NCBI RefSeq assembly: GCF_002095395.1
Contig: NZ_MJEI01000104.1
Location: forward strand, 124,001-188,000
Length of the DNA stretch: 64,000 nucleotides
Reading direction: 5' to 3'
Source of the DNA: Williamsia sp. 1135
GTDB lineage: Bacteria; Actinomycetota; Actinomycetes; Mycobacteriales; Mycobacteriaceae
Below, piece by piece: positions 43,547 through 51,711 of the stretch. How positions within the stretch are numbered: the stretch's first letter is position 1; each line of letters opens with the position of its first letter. Both the position numbers and the translations under genes were made by a program. A model generated the notes under the pieces. The model did not search any database, was not told the origin of the DNA, and saw only the letters and a program-made list of their open reading frames with translations.

Positions 43547-43698
43547 GAGGGTCAGATTACTCGGCAAGCCATCGCGCGAATTCCTTTGGCGGCGTGGTTA
43601 GATGTACTGCGAACCACACTGTTGTAATTCACGCCGTTGATATCGACAAGCGACGTGTGGCGATGGGGTGGAGTAGGACCGATTCTCAAGGGAGCGAG

Positions 43699-44049
43699 AT
43701 GGACGGCGCAACCGCGCGAGACCAGAAGCAATCCGGGCAGGCGGACAACGCGAACCAAGACCACGCAGAGCTCGGTCCAGGCGAGGTTGGGGCCGACGGG
43801 TTGACCCGGCGTGAGCATGACATCTTGGCCTTCGAACGGCAATGGTGGAAGTACGCCGGGGCCAAAGAAGAAGCAATCAAGGAACTGTTCGGTCTGTCTG
43901 CGACTCGGTACTACCAGGTTCTCAATGCTCTGGTCGATCGTCCTGAATCGCTCGCGGCCGATCCGATGCTCGTGAAGCGGCTCCGGCGTCTGCGAGCCAG
44001 CAGGCAGAAGGCCCGGGCTGCCCGTCGTCTCGGATTCGACGTCACCTGA
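43699..44049 (+). CDS. DUF3263 protein (Rv0430-like), putative DNA-binding
   Basis: The 116-residue protein has a polar N-terminus and a compact C-terminal helical domain (about 35-116) with LTRREHDILAFERQWWKYAGAKEEAI. That segment leads to a helix-turn-helix-like FGLSATRYYQVLNALVDRPESL, then a basic tail (RRLRASRQKARAARRLGF). This fits DUF3263 and Rv0430 of Mtb, which also lies divergent from def. ATG 43699 has GGAGCGAG just upstream. A transcription-factor role is plausible from the helix-turn-helix-like part. The next gene follows after 49 bases. Confidence 0.85.
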   Translation: MDGATARDQKQSGQADNANQDHAELGPGEVGADGLTRREHDILAFERQWWKYAGAKEEAIKELFGLSATRYYQVLNALVDRPESLAADPMLVKRLRRLRASRQKARAARRLGFDVT

Positions 44050-44098
44050 CTCGTCCGGGAATTGTCGTGCGGTCGTCAAGTTTCGTAAGGTGGGCGCA

Positions 44099-44608
44099 AT
44101 GACCAACTCCGAGCCTCCACACCTGCCGTTTCGCGCCGGCGCCATGTTGCTGCTCGCCATCGCGGTGGTCTTCATCGGGCTGGGCTGGCACTCGGCGGCC
44201 ACCGGTGATTCAGATCCGGAGGCGGGCCTCGAGGCGGCGCAGAGTCGCCAGCCGACGTCCTCATCCTCCGAGGCGGCGACACCGTCCAACGCGTCAACCA
44301 GTGCTTCGACCAGCGTGTCGGTGGATCCGGATCGTCCCCAGGTGTGCGTGTTCAACGCCGGGGCGATCGGCGGCCTCGGTCAGACGTACGCAAGGCAGGT
44401 CGAAGGCCTGGGGTGGGACACTGCGACCCCGGCCAACCTGCAGTCGGCCAGCATCACCGAGAACACTGTTTTCTACAGCTCGGGCCAGCAGGATGCGGCG
44501 GAGCAGCTCGCGGAAGACCTCGGGGGCGACGTCTCGGTGGACCCCCGCCCGCCCGCGTTCGACGAGTGCCCACGGGGGCTGCCTCTGATCGTGGTCACCC
44601 GCCAATGA
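44099..44608 (+). CDS. LytR C-terminal-domain membrane protein (Rv0431/VirR-like)
   Basis: The 169-residue protein has one N-terminal membrane helix (about 12-32, GAMLLLAIAVVFIGLGW), a Ser/Thr-rich linker and an extracytoplasmic LytR_C domain (about 80-169: QVCVFNAGAIGGLGQTYA, TENTVFYSSGQQDAAEQLAEDL). Mtb Rv0431 (VirR) has this architecture and position and affects envelope vesicle release. ATG 44099 follows AAGGTGG. The domain lacks the catalytic LytR-CpsA-Psr part, so a scaffolding or binding role at the cell wall is likely. Confidence 0.85.
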   Translation: MTNSEPPHLPFRAGAMLLLAIAVVFIGLGWHSAATGDSDPEAGLEAAQSRQPTSSSSEAATPSNASTSASTSVSVDPDRPQVCVFNAGAIGGLGQTYARQVEGLGWDTATPANLQSASITENTVFYSSGQQDAAEQLAEDLGGDVSVDPRPPAFDECPRGLPLIVVTRQ

Positions 44609-44660
44609 CTTCGGACTCCGGCTCGGCTATGCGGTCGGAGAACCCTCTACCTCAACCAGT

Positions 44661-44691
44661 TATGATTTCGCTGACCTACTACCGACGGTAG
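44661..44691 (+). promoter_or_regulatory. Candidate sodC promoter with CTACCG palindrome
   Basis: TATGAT at 44661-44666 looks like a -10 element upstream of sodC. CTACCG-A-CGGTAG (44679-44691) is a perfect 6-bp inverted repeat just after the expected start of transcription and 36 bases before the start codon. No clear -35 element is seen. A repressor site is possible. Confidence 0.4.
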
Positions 44692-44727
44692 AACCGGCGA
44701 CACGCCCGACCACAAGGGAGCCCAACC

Positions 44728-45408
44728 ATGGCGCAGCGCTCGCTCAAGAACTTCACCTCCGTGCGGCGGACTGCCGCGTTGGTGACACCGGTCGCGGTGG
44801 CCGCGTTCCTGTTGGCAGGCTGCAGTCCTGATGAGAATCCGACGGACGCCAAGGGCACGCAGCCCAGCGTCGTCACCGGCGACCGGGCACCCGTCGACGT
44901 CGGCGGCGTCGGACAACCGAGCGAGGGCGGCGAGGCCACCGCGACGCTGCAGCAGCCGAACGGGCAACCGGCCGGCGAGGCGAGCTTCGAGAGCAGTGAG
45001 GGCTCGGTGATCGTGACCGTGAAGGCCGAGAACCTCGCGCCGGGCTTCCACGCGATGCACCTGCATGCGGTGGGCAAATGTGAGCCCAACTCGACGGCAC
45101 CCTCGGGTGGCGCGCCGGGCGACTTCCTCTCCGCGGGCAGCCACCTGCAGGTCGACGGCAACACCAGCCACCCGGCCAGCGGCGACCTCGTGTCGATCTA
45201 CATCAACGAAGAGGGCAAGGGCGAAACCGTCACCGCCACCGATGGTTTCGACATCCAGCAGATCCTCGAGACCGCGATCGTGATCCACGAGAAGCCCGAC
45301 AATTTCGGTAACATCCCGATCAAGTACGCCCCGGCGCCGGACGAAGAGACGCTGATGACCGGTGACGCCGGCAAGCGGATCGCCTGCGGTGTGATCGAAG
45401 AGAGCTGA
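44728..45408 (+). CDS. sodC: Cu superoxide dismutase lipoprotein (SodC)
   Basis: This extracytoplasmic enzyme dismutes superoxide at the cell surface. The 226-residue protein has a lipoprotein signal with lipobox LLAGC near residue 31, a linker and a Cu,Zn-SOD fold. Copper ligands are visible in FHAMHLHAVGKCE (HxH), GSHLQ and the last His in VIHEKPDNFG. The zinc loop is shortened (NTSHPASGDL) and the usual His-x8-His-x2-Asp spacing is lost. This matches what is known for Mtb SodC, an active copper enzyme without zinc. The start at ATG 44728 follows AAGGGAG. The gene is in the same reading frame as the next CDS, separated by one TGA. Confidence 0.92.
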   Translation: MAQRSLKNFTSVRRTAALVTPVAVAAFLLAGCSPDENPTDAKGTQPSVVTGDRAPVDVGGVGQPSEGGEATATLQQPNGQPAGEASFESSEGSVIVTVKAENLAPGFHAMHLHAVGKCEPNSTAPSGGAPGDFLSAGSHLQVDGNTSHPASGDLVSIYINEEGKGETVTATDGFDIQQILETAIVIHEKPDNFGNIPIKYAPAPDEETLMTGDAGKRIACGVIEES

Positions 45409-45440
45409 GATAAACCGCGATCGAAGAGAGCTGAAATAAA
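45393..45440 (+). repeat. 22-nt duplication across the sodC stop and the next gene's start
   Basis: Copies at 45393-45414 and 45419-45440 differ at one base and have a 26-base period. Copy 1 contains the sodC stop codon. Copy 2 supplies the AGAGAG that could serve as ribosome site for the next gene. The duplication reshapes exactly the region where the ligase start codon is missing. Confidence 0.9.
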
Positions 45441-46572
45441 TAACGTCCGGTCGATCGAGTTCAACTCCTCACCGAGGCCGACCATCGGTGTCGAGTGGGA
45501 GTTCGCGCTCGTCGACAAGGAGTCGCGCGATCTGTCGAACTCGGCTGCTCGACTCTTCGAGCGGGTCAGCGAACTCGACAACCCGAGCTCGGGCGATCGC
45601 ATCCACAAGGAGTTGCTCCGGAACACGGTGGAATTGGTCACGGGCATCTGCCGCAACACCGGCGAGGCGATCGCCGACTTGTCCGAGTCGCTCGCGGTGG
45701 TTCGTGGAATCGCGGACGACATCGGCGTCGATCTCTTCGGGGCTGGTACTCATCCGTTCGCGCAGTGGTCCACTCAGCAGCTCACGCCCGGGCACCGGTA
45801 CGCCGAACTGATCGAGCGGACCCAGTGGTGGGGTCGGCAGATGCTGATCTGGGGTGTGCACGTCCATGTGGGTATCAACCACCGCGACAAGGTGTTACCG
45901 ATCGTGTCGTCGCTGTTGAACCAGTATCCGCACCTCCTCGCGCTGTCTGCGTCATCGCCGATGTGGTCCGGCCAGGACACCGGGTACGCGAGCAACCGCG
46001 CGATGATGTTCCAGCAGTTGCCCACTGCCGGCCTGCCCTTCCAGTTCCAGCAGTGGAATGAGTTCGAGGCTTTCGTCGGCGATCAGATGCACACGGGCAT
46101 CATCGAGCACCTCAACGAGATCCGCTGGGACATCCGCCCTTCGCCGAATCTCGGCACCGTGGAGATCAGGGTGTGCGATGGGGTGTCCACGATCTCCGAA
46201 CTCGCCGGACTGGTGGCGTTGATCCACTGCCTCGTCGTCGATCTGGACCGACGGCTGGATGCAGGGGAGCAACTGCCGGTGATGGCTCCCTGGCTGGTGC
46301 AGGAAAACAAGTGGCGCGCAGCGCGTTACGGACTCGACGCGATCATCATCACCGACAGCGACTGCAACGAGCGACTGGTCACCGACGATCTGACGGACAT
46401 GTTGACCCGTCTCGCACCGATCGCCAAGGACCTCGACTGCGTCGACGAACTCGCGTCGGTGGCGGAGATTCCGCTACGAGGTGGGTCGTATCAGCGGCAG
46501 CGCCAGAAGTTCGCCGAGACCGGCGACATGGTCGCCGTCGTCGATTCGATCGTCACCGAGCTCGACCGCTAG
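45436..46572 (+). CDS. Carboxylate-amine ligase / glutamate-cysteine ligase type 2 (YbdK-like), non-canonical start
   Basis: YbdK/GCS2 enzymes join glutamate to cysteine or other amines using ATP. Family sequence begins SIEFNSSPRPTIGVEWEF and continues with HKELLRNTVELVTGIC, IWGVHVHVGI, PMWSGQDTGYASNR and the TVEIRVCDG region. With ATA 45436 as start the protein is 378 residues, close to my recollection of the Mtb counterpart Rv0433. No ATG, GTG or TTG occurs in frame from the sodC stop to TTG 45613, which would remove the conserved GVEWEF segment. ATA with AGAGAG five bases upstream is my proposed start. Readthrough of the in-frame sodC TGA or a mutated start codon are alternatives. Confidence 0.75.
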   Translation: MNNVRSIEFNSSPRPTIGVEWEFALVDKESRDLSNSAARLFERVSELDNPSSGDRIHKELLRNTVELVTGICRNTGEAIADLSESLAVVRGIADDIGVDLFGAGTHPFAQWSTQQLTPGHRYAELIERTQWWGRQMLIWGVHVHVGINHRDKVLPIVSSLLNQYPHLLALSASSPMWSGQDTGYASNRAMMFQQLPTAGLPFQFQQWNEFEAFVGDQMHTGIIEHLNEIRWDIRPSPNLGTVEIRVCDGVSTISELAGLVALIHCLVVDLDRRLDAGEQLPVMAPWLVQENKWRAARYGLDAIIITDSDCNERLVTDDLTDMLTRLAPIAKDLDCVDELASVAEIPLRGGSYQRQRQKFAETGDMVAVVDSIVTELDR

Positions 46573-46580
46573 AGCCGAAG

Positions 46581-46633
46581 TTGGTGGGTTCTGGCGACCG
46601 CCACCTGCGGAAACACTCGCCAAAAGCCACCAA
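46581..46633. terminator. Two-part inverted repeat between convergent genes
   Basis: TTGGTGG (46581-46587) pairs with CCACCAA (46627-46633). TGGCGA (46592-46597) pairs with TCGCCA (46617-46622). GTTC and AAAG form a 4 x 4 internal loop between the stems, and a 19-base loop caps it. It lies between the ligase gene and the convergent ABC1 kinase gene and probably ends transcription from both sides. Confidence 0.75.
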
Positions 46634-46645
46634 GATCGGGATGGC

Positions 46646-48031
46646 TCAGTCGCTGAACGTGCGCCTGCGCCACCACTGATCGACCTGTCCCAGTTCGGTT
46701 TCCGGCTCTGCGGCGGTCAGCCACTCACCTTCGATCCGATACCAGTTCGCGGTTGCGCCCAGTTGGCCGAGCATCGCGCAGGTGTAGAACTCCACGCGCC
46801 GGGCCATCAGATGCTCCTCTGGGAACCGTTGTTCGCGGGCGTGTCCGCCGTAGTCGGTCGCCGGGTGGACGGCCGCGATCATCGCGGTGTTCGCGATCTG
46901 TGGGGTGATGGTCAGAAGCTCGTCGTTCATGTGCCACCAGGTGGAGTCGCGGACGTAATCGAGCACGTCCTCGTCGGTGATCGACTCCTCGTTGACGAGG
47001 ACGCCGCCGCGGCGCAGAACGCTCGCGACCCCGGCCGCATCACCCGCCCTGGCTGCGATCAGCGACTGCTGCTCGAGCTTCAACGAGCCCTTCGACATGG
47101 TCTTGCTCGAGCCGAAGTCGAGGAACGCGACGCGGCCGTCGTCGGCGAGGATGACGTTGCCGGGATGGGGATCGCCGCAGAACGTGGCGTCGGTGTGGAT
47201 GCTGCCGCAATAGAACCGGTAGATCACCTCGCCGACCTGGTCCCGCGTCTCGACGTCGAGTCCGGCGACCTCGGCGAGCCCGATGCCGGTGATGAGCTCC
47301 GTGGTCAGCACCCTGGTGGTGCAGAGGCTTTCGATAACGTCCGGGATCTGGATGAACGGATGCCCTGCGTACCGAATCGACAGCCGGCGTTGATTGTCGG
47401 CCTCGGCCTCGTAATCCAGTTCGGCGAGGATGTTGCCCGTGATCTCGCGGACGAACGACTGCGGATCGACCGTCGGGAGCAACTTCTTGTACAGCCGCAG
47501 GGCGATCGCCAGATTCTTGAGGTCGGCGCGGACCACCCGGTCGATACCCGGATACTGCACTTTCACCGCCACCGCGCGGCCGCCGGTCAGCGTGGCGCGG
47601 TAGACCTGTCCGATCGAGGCCGCGGCGATGGGTTCGGGATCGATGTCGGCGATCTCGGACATCTTCGGACCCAGCTCGTCTTCGAGCACGCCGAGCATCG
47701 TCGCATTGGAGACGCGAGGTGCGTTGTCGCGCAGGACGGCCAGCTTCTGGTTGAACGCGCCGCGCGCCGACCTCGGCACCATGTCGAGATCGAGGAGGGA
47801 CAGGAACTGCCCCACCTTCATCGCGGCGCCCTTCATCGACCCGAGCACGGTGATCAGTTCGTCGGCGGCGGCCAGCGCGTCCTGCTCCGCGCGCAGGCGC
47901 CGCTCATCGTGGGATCCACCGAGTGTCACCGCCCGCGAACGGACCCGTCTGATCGCGGAATGCGCGGCGATCTTGCCCAGTTCTCCGCCTCGGCGGAGTT
48001 GCGAGGCGGACAACTCGTCGTCGGCACTCAC
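46646..48031 (-). CDS. ABC1/AarF (UbiB/ADCK) atypical kinase family protein
   Basis: The 461-residue protein has the ABC1 signature set. MKVGQFLSLLD near residue 71 is the KxGQ motif, and AAASIGQVYRA near 140 is the Ala-rich loop replacing the usual kinase P-loop. VAVKVQYPG has the ATP-binding Lys, FCGDPHPGNVILADDG is the catalytic region and VAFLDFGSS the metal-binding DFG. Members act in quinone or lipid metabolism and may be ATPases more than protein kinases. It separates the conserved block from the Mrp operon and is transcribed in the same direction as the latter, 33 bases after mnhG. The substrate is unknown. Confidence 0.88.
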   Translation of the reverse strand: MSADDELSASQLRRGGELGKIAAHSAIRRVRSRAVTLGGSHDERRLRAEQDALAAADELITVLGSMKGAAMKVGQFLSLLDLDMVPRSARGAFNQKLAVLRDNAPRVSNATMLGVLEDELGPKMSEIADIDPEPIAAASIGQVYRATLTGGRAVAVKVQYPGIDRVVRADLKNLAIALRLYKKLLPTVDPQSFVREITGNILAELDYEAEADNQRRLSIRYAGHPFIQIPDVIESLCTTRVLTTELITGIGLAEVAGLDVETRDQVGEVIYRFYCGSIHTDATFCGDPHPGNVILADDGRVAFLDFGSSKTMSKGSLKLEQQSLIAARAGDAAGVASVLRRGGVLVNEESITDEDVLDYVRDSTWWHMNDELLTITPQIANTAMIAAVHPATDYGGHAREQRFPEEHLMARRVEFYTCAMLGQLGATANWYRIEGEWLTAAEPETELGQVDQWWRRRTFSD

Positions 48032-48064
48032 CGCGGGTCGACCTTCATGGGTGGGCAGGTGACA

Positions 48065-48397
48065 TCAGTCGGTGCGCGGCGATTCGACGTCGTCGGAATC
48101 GATGAGGTCGTCGCGGATGCGTTGCTCCTGATATGCCAGCTTGCCGACCCGGTGCGCGATGACCGGCGCCGTGAGGAGCGCGAAGATGCCCGACAGCACC
48201 AGCATGCCGAAATCGATAGTGTCCCAGAGGCGGACGCCCGCACCGACGAGGACCAGGATCAGGCCGAGGGTCTGCGGTTTGGTGGCGGCGTGCATCCGCG
48301 TCATGGTGTCGGGGAACCGCAAGATACCGATGGACGCGGTGAACGCCATGGTGGATCCGGTCAGCAAAAGTACCGCGACCACGATGTCAGCGATCAT
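48065..48397 (-). CDS. mnhG: Mrp/Mnh antiporter subunit G
   Basis: This is the last gene of the Mrp operon. The 110-residue protein has three membrane segments and the MnhG/MrpG pattern MAFTASIGILRFPDTMTRMHAATKPQTLG (seen here in full but long), with the RFPD--TR-HA-TK core. The acidic C-terminus (DDLIDSDDVESPRTD) is cytoplasmic. ATG 48397 overlaps the end of mnhF by 11 bases. MrpG is required for assembly and activity of the multi-subunit cation/proton antiporter. Confidence 0.9.
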   Translation of the reverse strand: MIADIVVAVLLLTGSTMAFTASIGILRFPDTMTRMHAATKPQTLGLILVLVGAGVRLWDTIDFGMLVLSGIFALLTAPVIAHRVGKLAYQEQRIRDDLIDSDDVESPRTD

Positions 48398-48668
48398 GCT
48401 CGCCCACACCTTCGTTGTCCCGGACCCGGAATCGGGCGACCGCCACGGACCCGACAAAACTCAACAGTGACAGCGCGACGATCCCGGACACCACCGTCGA
48501 GTCCTCCGAGTAGGCGGCCCAGACCGCGAGCGAACACATCGCGACAGCCACCGCGGTGTCGAGGGCGACGAGACGGTCCAACGTGTTGGGCCCGATCAGC
48601 ATGCGGGCGGTGGTGAGAACCGACGCCGCCAACAGCAGACCTGCCGCGATCATCCACACGTACGTCAT
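48387..48668 (-). CDS. mnhF: Mrp/Mnh antiporter subunit F
   Basis: The 93-residue protein has three membrane helices and the MrpF pattern ARMLIGPNTLDRLVALDTAVAV, where the GP--LDR-VALD core is diagnostic. Start ATG 48668 gives MTYVWMIAAGLLLAAS; the open frame upstream is a shadow of mnhE. It overlaps mnhG by 11 bases and follows mnhE by 55 bases, a longer gap than elsewhere in the operon. MrpF contacts MrpA in the antiporter complex. Confidence 0.9.
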   Translation of the reverse strand: MTYVWMIAAGLLLAASVLTTARMLIGPNTLDRLVALDTAVAVAMCSLAVWAAYSEDSTVVSGIVALSLLSFVGSVAVARFRVRDNEGVGEHDR

Positions 48669-48723
48669 GAGACCGCTCCGCCGTCGGCCGGCAGACCTGT
48701 CCGGTGGGTCGAGATCACGCTCA

Positions 48724-49473
48724 TCAGATACCTCCCCGTGGGTAGTCGCCGGCGCTGAGGTCGTCGTCGATGCCGTGATACGGGCTGGCCCGCCACTCAT
48801 GGTCCCGCTCGAAGCCGCGAATGAACAGCCGCTCGATGGTTTCGATCTGCTTGTAGAAGGCCTTGACCTTCTCCGGCGAGCTCGCGTCGAACAGGTGCAC
48901 GTAGAGCAATCGACGGCTGTGATCGATCTCGACGACCATGGTGCCGGGGACGAGGTTGAGGTAGTCGACCGCAAGAGTCAGGACCATGTCCGATTTGATG
49001 GCGAGCCGGGCGCGCAGCACAGCGCTCAGCGGCGGCTTGGCCGGCCGGACCGCGGCCCAGGCGACCTGCGCGCTCGAGATGAAGAATGCAGCGATGAGTC
49101 GGGCAGCCAGTTCGAGGAGCGTGAGGGGGTGGATGCGGCCCTCGACCGGCACCCGGGGCAGCGGCAACGCGATCAGCACCAGCAGTGCCACCCCGATCCC
49201 GGTGAAGACGTTCGCGAGATCGTAGGTACCCCAGAGCAGTACCCACACGAAGGTCAGCCAGGTCACGTTCCACAGCCGTACGGCAACCTCGCGCCGGTTG
49301 CCACCGAACCACCGCTTGATCTGGATCCTGGCGCGGAACCAGAAGATGGTCCGGGCGATGTACCAGGCCAGAAAGATGACCGAGAAGCGCCAGGCGTTGA
49401 CGAGGGCAGCCCGGATCGGGCCCCGCGGTGGGGGAGGCTGCGGCCGGGAGTGGGTGGTGGGCTCACTGCTCAT
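48724..49473 (-). CDS. mnhE: Mrp/Mnh antiporter subunit E
   Basis: MrpE is an accessory membrane subunit of the antiporter. The 249-residue protein is longer than the usual 160-170 residues. It adds a Pro-rich N-terminal extension with extra hydrophobic segments (FSVIFLAWYIARTIFWFRARIQIKRW in part) before the family core VWVLLWGTYDLANVFTGI. LIAAFFISSAQVAWAAVRP and the cytoplasmic PGTMVVEIDHSRRLLYVHLFD end follow. ATG 49473 starts one base after the mnhD stop, with GGGAGGTGATC upstream; GTG 49485 is an alternative. Confidence 0.88.
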   Translation of the reverse strand: MSSEPTTHSRPQPPPPRGPIRAALVNAWRFSVIFLAWYIARTIFWFRARIQIKRWFGGNRREVAVRLWNVTWLTFVWVLLWGTYDLANVFTGIGVALLVLIALPLPRVPVEGRIHPLTLLELAARLIAAFFISSAQVAWAAVRPAKPPLSAVLRARLAIKSDMVLTLAVDYLNLVPGTMVVEIDHSRRLLYVHLFDASSPEKVKAFYKQIETIERLFIRGFERDHEWRASPYHGIDDDLSAGDYPRGGI

Positions 49474-49474
49474 C

Positions 49475-51085
49475 TCACCGATCACCTCCCAGCACGGCGT
49501 TGAGGTAGATGCTGGAGTCCGTCAGGTCGGCTGCGGCCTGGTCGGTGAACTCGAAGATCGGGCCCGCCCACAGGGTCAGGATGATGCCCGCGCCGACCAT
49601 CGCGATGGTCGGGATGACCATCCCGATCGGCATCCGGCCGACGTCGGCACGGTCGTCGTACGCCACATCGTCGTCGTCACCCCCGAGGAGTGCGGCCGGC
49701 CCGGCGTCGGCGAGGTCGCCTTCGGGAGCGTCGGCGCGGGGACGCCAGAACGCCTTGGTCCACACGCGGGCGACCACGTACAGGGTCAGCAGACTGGTCA
49801 CGACGGACCCGGCCACCAGTGTCCAGGCCAGTACGCTGCCATCTTGGACACCGGCTTCGATGAGCGCGACCTTGCCGATGAAGCCCGAGAACGGCGGGAT
49901 GCCACCGAGGTTGAGGGCCGGGATCAGGAACAGCGCGGCGAGCAGCGGACTGGCAGCCAGGCCGCCGAGCCGGCGCAGCGAGGCAGACCCCGCCTGCCGT
50001 TCGATCAGACCCACCACCAGGAACAGGGTCGTCTGCACGAGAATGTGGTGGGCCACGTAGTAGATGGCGCTCGAGAGTCCGAACTCCGTGGACAGCGCGA
50101 TGCCGAAGATCATGTAACCGATGTGGCTGACCAGCGTGAACGACAGCAATCGTTTGATGTCGGACTGGGCGATGGCACCGAAGATGCCGACCAGCATGGT
50201 CAGCAGTCCGGCAACCAGCAGGACCCGATCCATCGAGCCACCGGGGAACAGCAGGGTGTGCGCCCGGATGATCGCGTAGACGCCGACCTTGGTCAGCAAT
50301 CCCGCGAAGACCGCGGTGACCGGGGCAGGGGCGGTCGGATAGGAGTCGGGCAGCCACGTCGACAGGGGGAACACCGCGGCCTTGATGCCGAACGCCACCA
50401 GCAACACGGCGTACAGCGCGCCCTTTGTCCCATCGGGGACGTCTTCGAGGCGCACCGCCATCTCGGCGAGGTTCAGGGTCCCGGTGGCCGCGTACGCGAA
50501 GGCGATGCCCGCGAGGAACACCAGCGACGACACCATCGACACCATCACGTAGGAGACACCCGCGCGCACACGGTCGGCGCTGGCACCGAGGGTGAGCAGC
50601 ACGAAACTCGCGGCGAGGAGCACCTCGAACGAGACGAACAGATTGAACATGTCGCCGGCGAGAAACGCGTTGCAGACGCCGGTGCACAGCAGTAGATAGG
50701 TCGGCAGGAAGATCGACACCGGCTGTTCGGTGGTGCCGTCGCGGATACCCTGGCCGACCGCGTAGAGCATGACGCAGAGCAGGACTGCCGTCGACACGAC
50801 CAGCATCAGAGCCGAGAGCTGGTCGGCCACGAGGGTCACACCGAGCGGACCGACATCGCCGCCCTTGGAGTCCCAGCCTCCGATGTGCAAGGCGTACGTG
50901 CCATCGCGATTGGTGAGGTACAGCAGCAGGCAGGCCGCGACGAAGGCGACGGTGATGGCACTGATGGTGACCATGCGCTGAAAGCGGGGATAGCGCCCCA
51001 TGATCAGCGTCAGGACGGTCCCGATCATCGGGACCAGCACCGGGGTGACGATGAGCGTGGGGAACCACGCGTTCGACAACGTCAT
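49475..51085 (-). CDS. mnhD: Mrp/Mnh antiporter subunit D
   Basis: MrpD is one of the two antiporter-like proton/sodium channels homologous to complex I subunits NuoL/M/N. The 536-residue protein has about 14 membrane segments, with the conserved LFVSFEVLLAASFVLLTLGA and FGIKAAVFPLSTWLPDSYPTAP (Lys in the channel) and LLSFTLVSHIGYMIFGIAL. A cytoplasmic loop near the C-terminus is acidic (APEGDLADAGPAALLGGDDDD). ATG 51085 overlaps the mnhC stop by 4 bases. Confidence 0.93.
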   Translation of the reverse strand: MTLSNAWFPTLIVTPVLVPMIGTVLTLIMGRYPRFQRMVTISAITVAFVAACLLLYLTNRDGTYALHIGGWDSKGGDVGPLGVTLVADQLSALMLVVSTAVLLCVMLYAVGQGIRDGTTEQPVSIFLPTYLLLCTGVCNAFLAGDMFNLFVSFEVLLAASFVLLTLGASADRVRAGVSYVMVSMVSSLVFLAGIAFAYAATGTLNLAEMAVRLEDVPDGTKGALYAVLLVAFGIKAAVFPLSTWLPDSYPTAPAPVTAVFAGLLTKVGVYAIIRAHTLLFPGGSMDRVLLVAGLLTMLVGIFGAIAQSDIKRLLSFTLVSHIGYMIFGIALSTEFGLSSAIYYVAHHILVQTTLFLVVGLIERQAGSASLRRLGGLAASPLLAALFLIPALNLGGIPPFSGFIGKVALIEAGVQDGSVLAWTLVAGSVVTSLLTLYVVARVWTKAFWRPRADAPEGDLADAGPAALLGGDDDDVAYDDRADVGRMPIGMVIPTIAMVGAGIILTLWAGPIFEFTDQAAADLTDSSIYLNAVLGGDR

Positions 51086-51711
51086 CGCGTCGCACCCCCT
51101 TCGGTGTCGTCGTCGAGCCCTGGTTGCTCGTCGGTGTCGGTTTCTTCGTCGTCGCCGAGTTCGTGACGATCCTCGATGTCGTCGGGTTCGTCAGGATCGG
51201 GCAGGACGTCGGTCTCGTGGATCTGCGCCCGCCGGGCCCGGATCTCCTCTTGGGTCACGGGATTTCCGTCGTCATCGAACAGATCGCCGCGGATGGTGTC
51301 CGACCCGGTGACCGGGTCGTCGCTGCGGTCCCGGTCAGGGGCGTCGAAATTGCGTTGCCGCTTGACCTTCAGATCCTCGGGGTCGTCGTCGACCTCGTCG
51401 TCGGTGTTGATCATGAAGCTGCGGTATGCGAGCGAGAGCACGAAGGCGGCCACGCCCATGGTGATGACGATCGCGGTGAGGACCATGCCCTGCGCCAGTG
51501 GATCGGCGTCGGCGCTGCGTTCGTCGGCGGTCCGGCCGATGATGGGGGGGTTCCCCATCGCGCCCGAGACGGTGACGATGAGCAGGTTGATCGCGTTGCC
51601 CACCAACAGCAATCCGAGCAGCATCCGGATGAGGCTGCGCTCGAGGAGCAGGTAGACGCCGCAAGCGGCCATGAGGCCGACCACGATCAGCAGGCCGAGG
51701 TTGATGCTCAC
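51082..51711 (-). CDS. mnhC: Mrp/Mnh antiporter subunit C with long acidic tail
   Basis: MrpC is homologous to complex I NuoK. Residues 1-115 are the normal three-helix subunit (GVYLLLERSLIRMLLGLLLVGNAINLLIV, where the NAINL core is diagnostic; SLAYRSF at the end). About 95 further residues are hydrophilic and strongly acidic (DDEVDDDPEDLKVKRQ; DELGDDEETDTDEQPGLDD), making 209 residues against about 113 in many bacteria. The tail could bind cations or a partner. It overlaps mnhA at its start and mnhD at its end by 4 bases each. Confidence 0.92.
   Translation of the reverse strand: MSINLGLLIVVGLMAACGVYLLLERSLIRMLLGLLLVGNAINLLIVTVSGAMGNPPIIGRTADERSADADPLAQGMVLTAIVITMGVAAFVLSLAYRSFMINTDDEVDDDPEDLKVKRQRNFDAPDRDRSDDPVTGSDTIRGDLFDDDGNPVTQEEIRARRAQIHETDVLPDPDEPDDIEDRHELGDDEETDTDEQPGLDDDTEGGATR

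Noticed and set aside
45406-45408. Selenocysteine or programmed readthrough at the sodC TGA
   Set aside because: No stem-loop typical of a bacterial selenocysteine insertion element is obvious after the TGA, and the SodC fold ends normally before it. Readthrough is kept only as one option for the next gene's start problem.
46481-48616. Plus-strand open frame of 711 codons
   Set aside because: It is antisense to the ABC1 kinase and mnhF/G genes. Its sequence is Arg/Asp/Gly/His-rich with no domain, a usual shadow in high-GC DNA.
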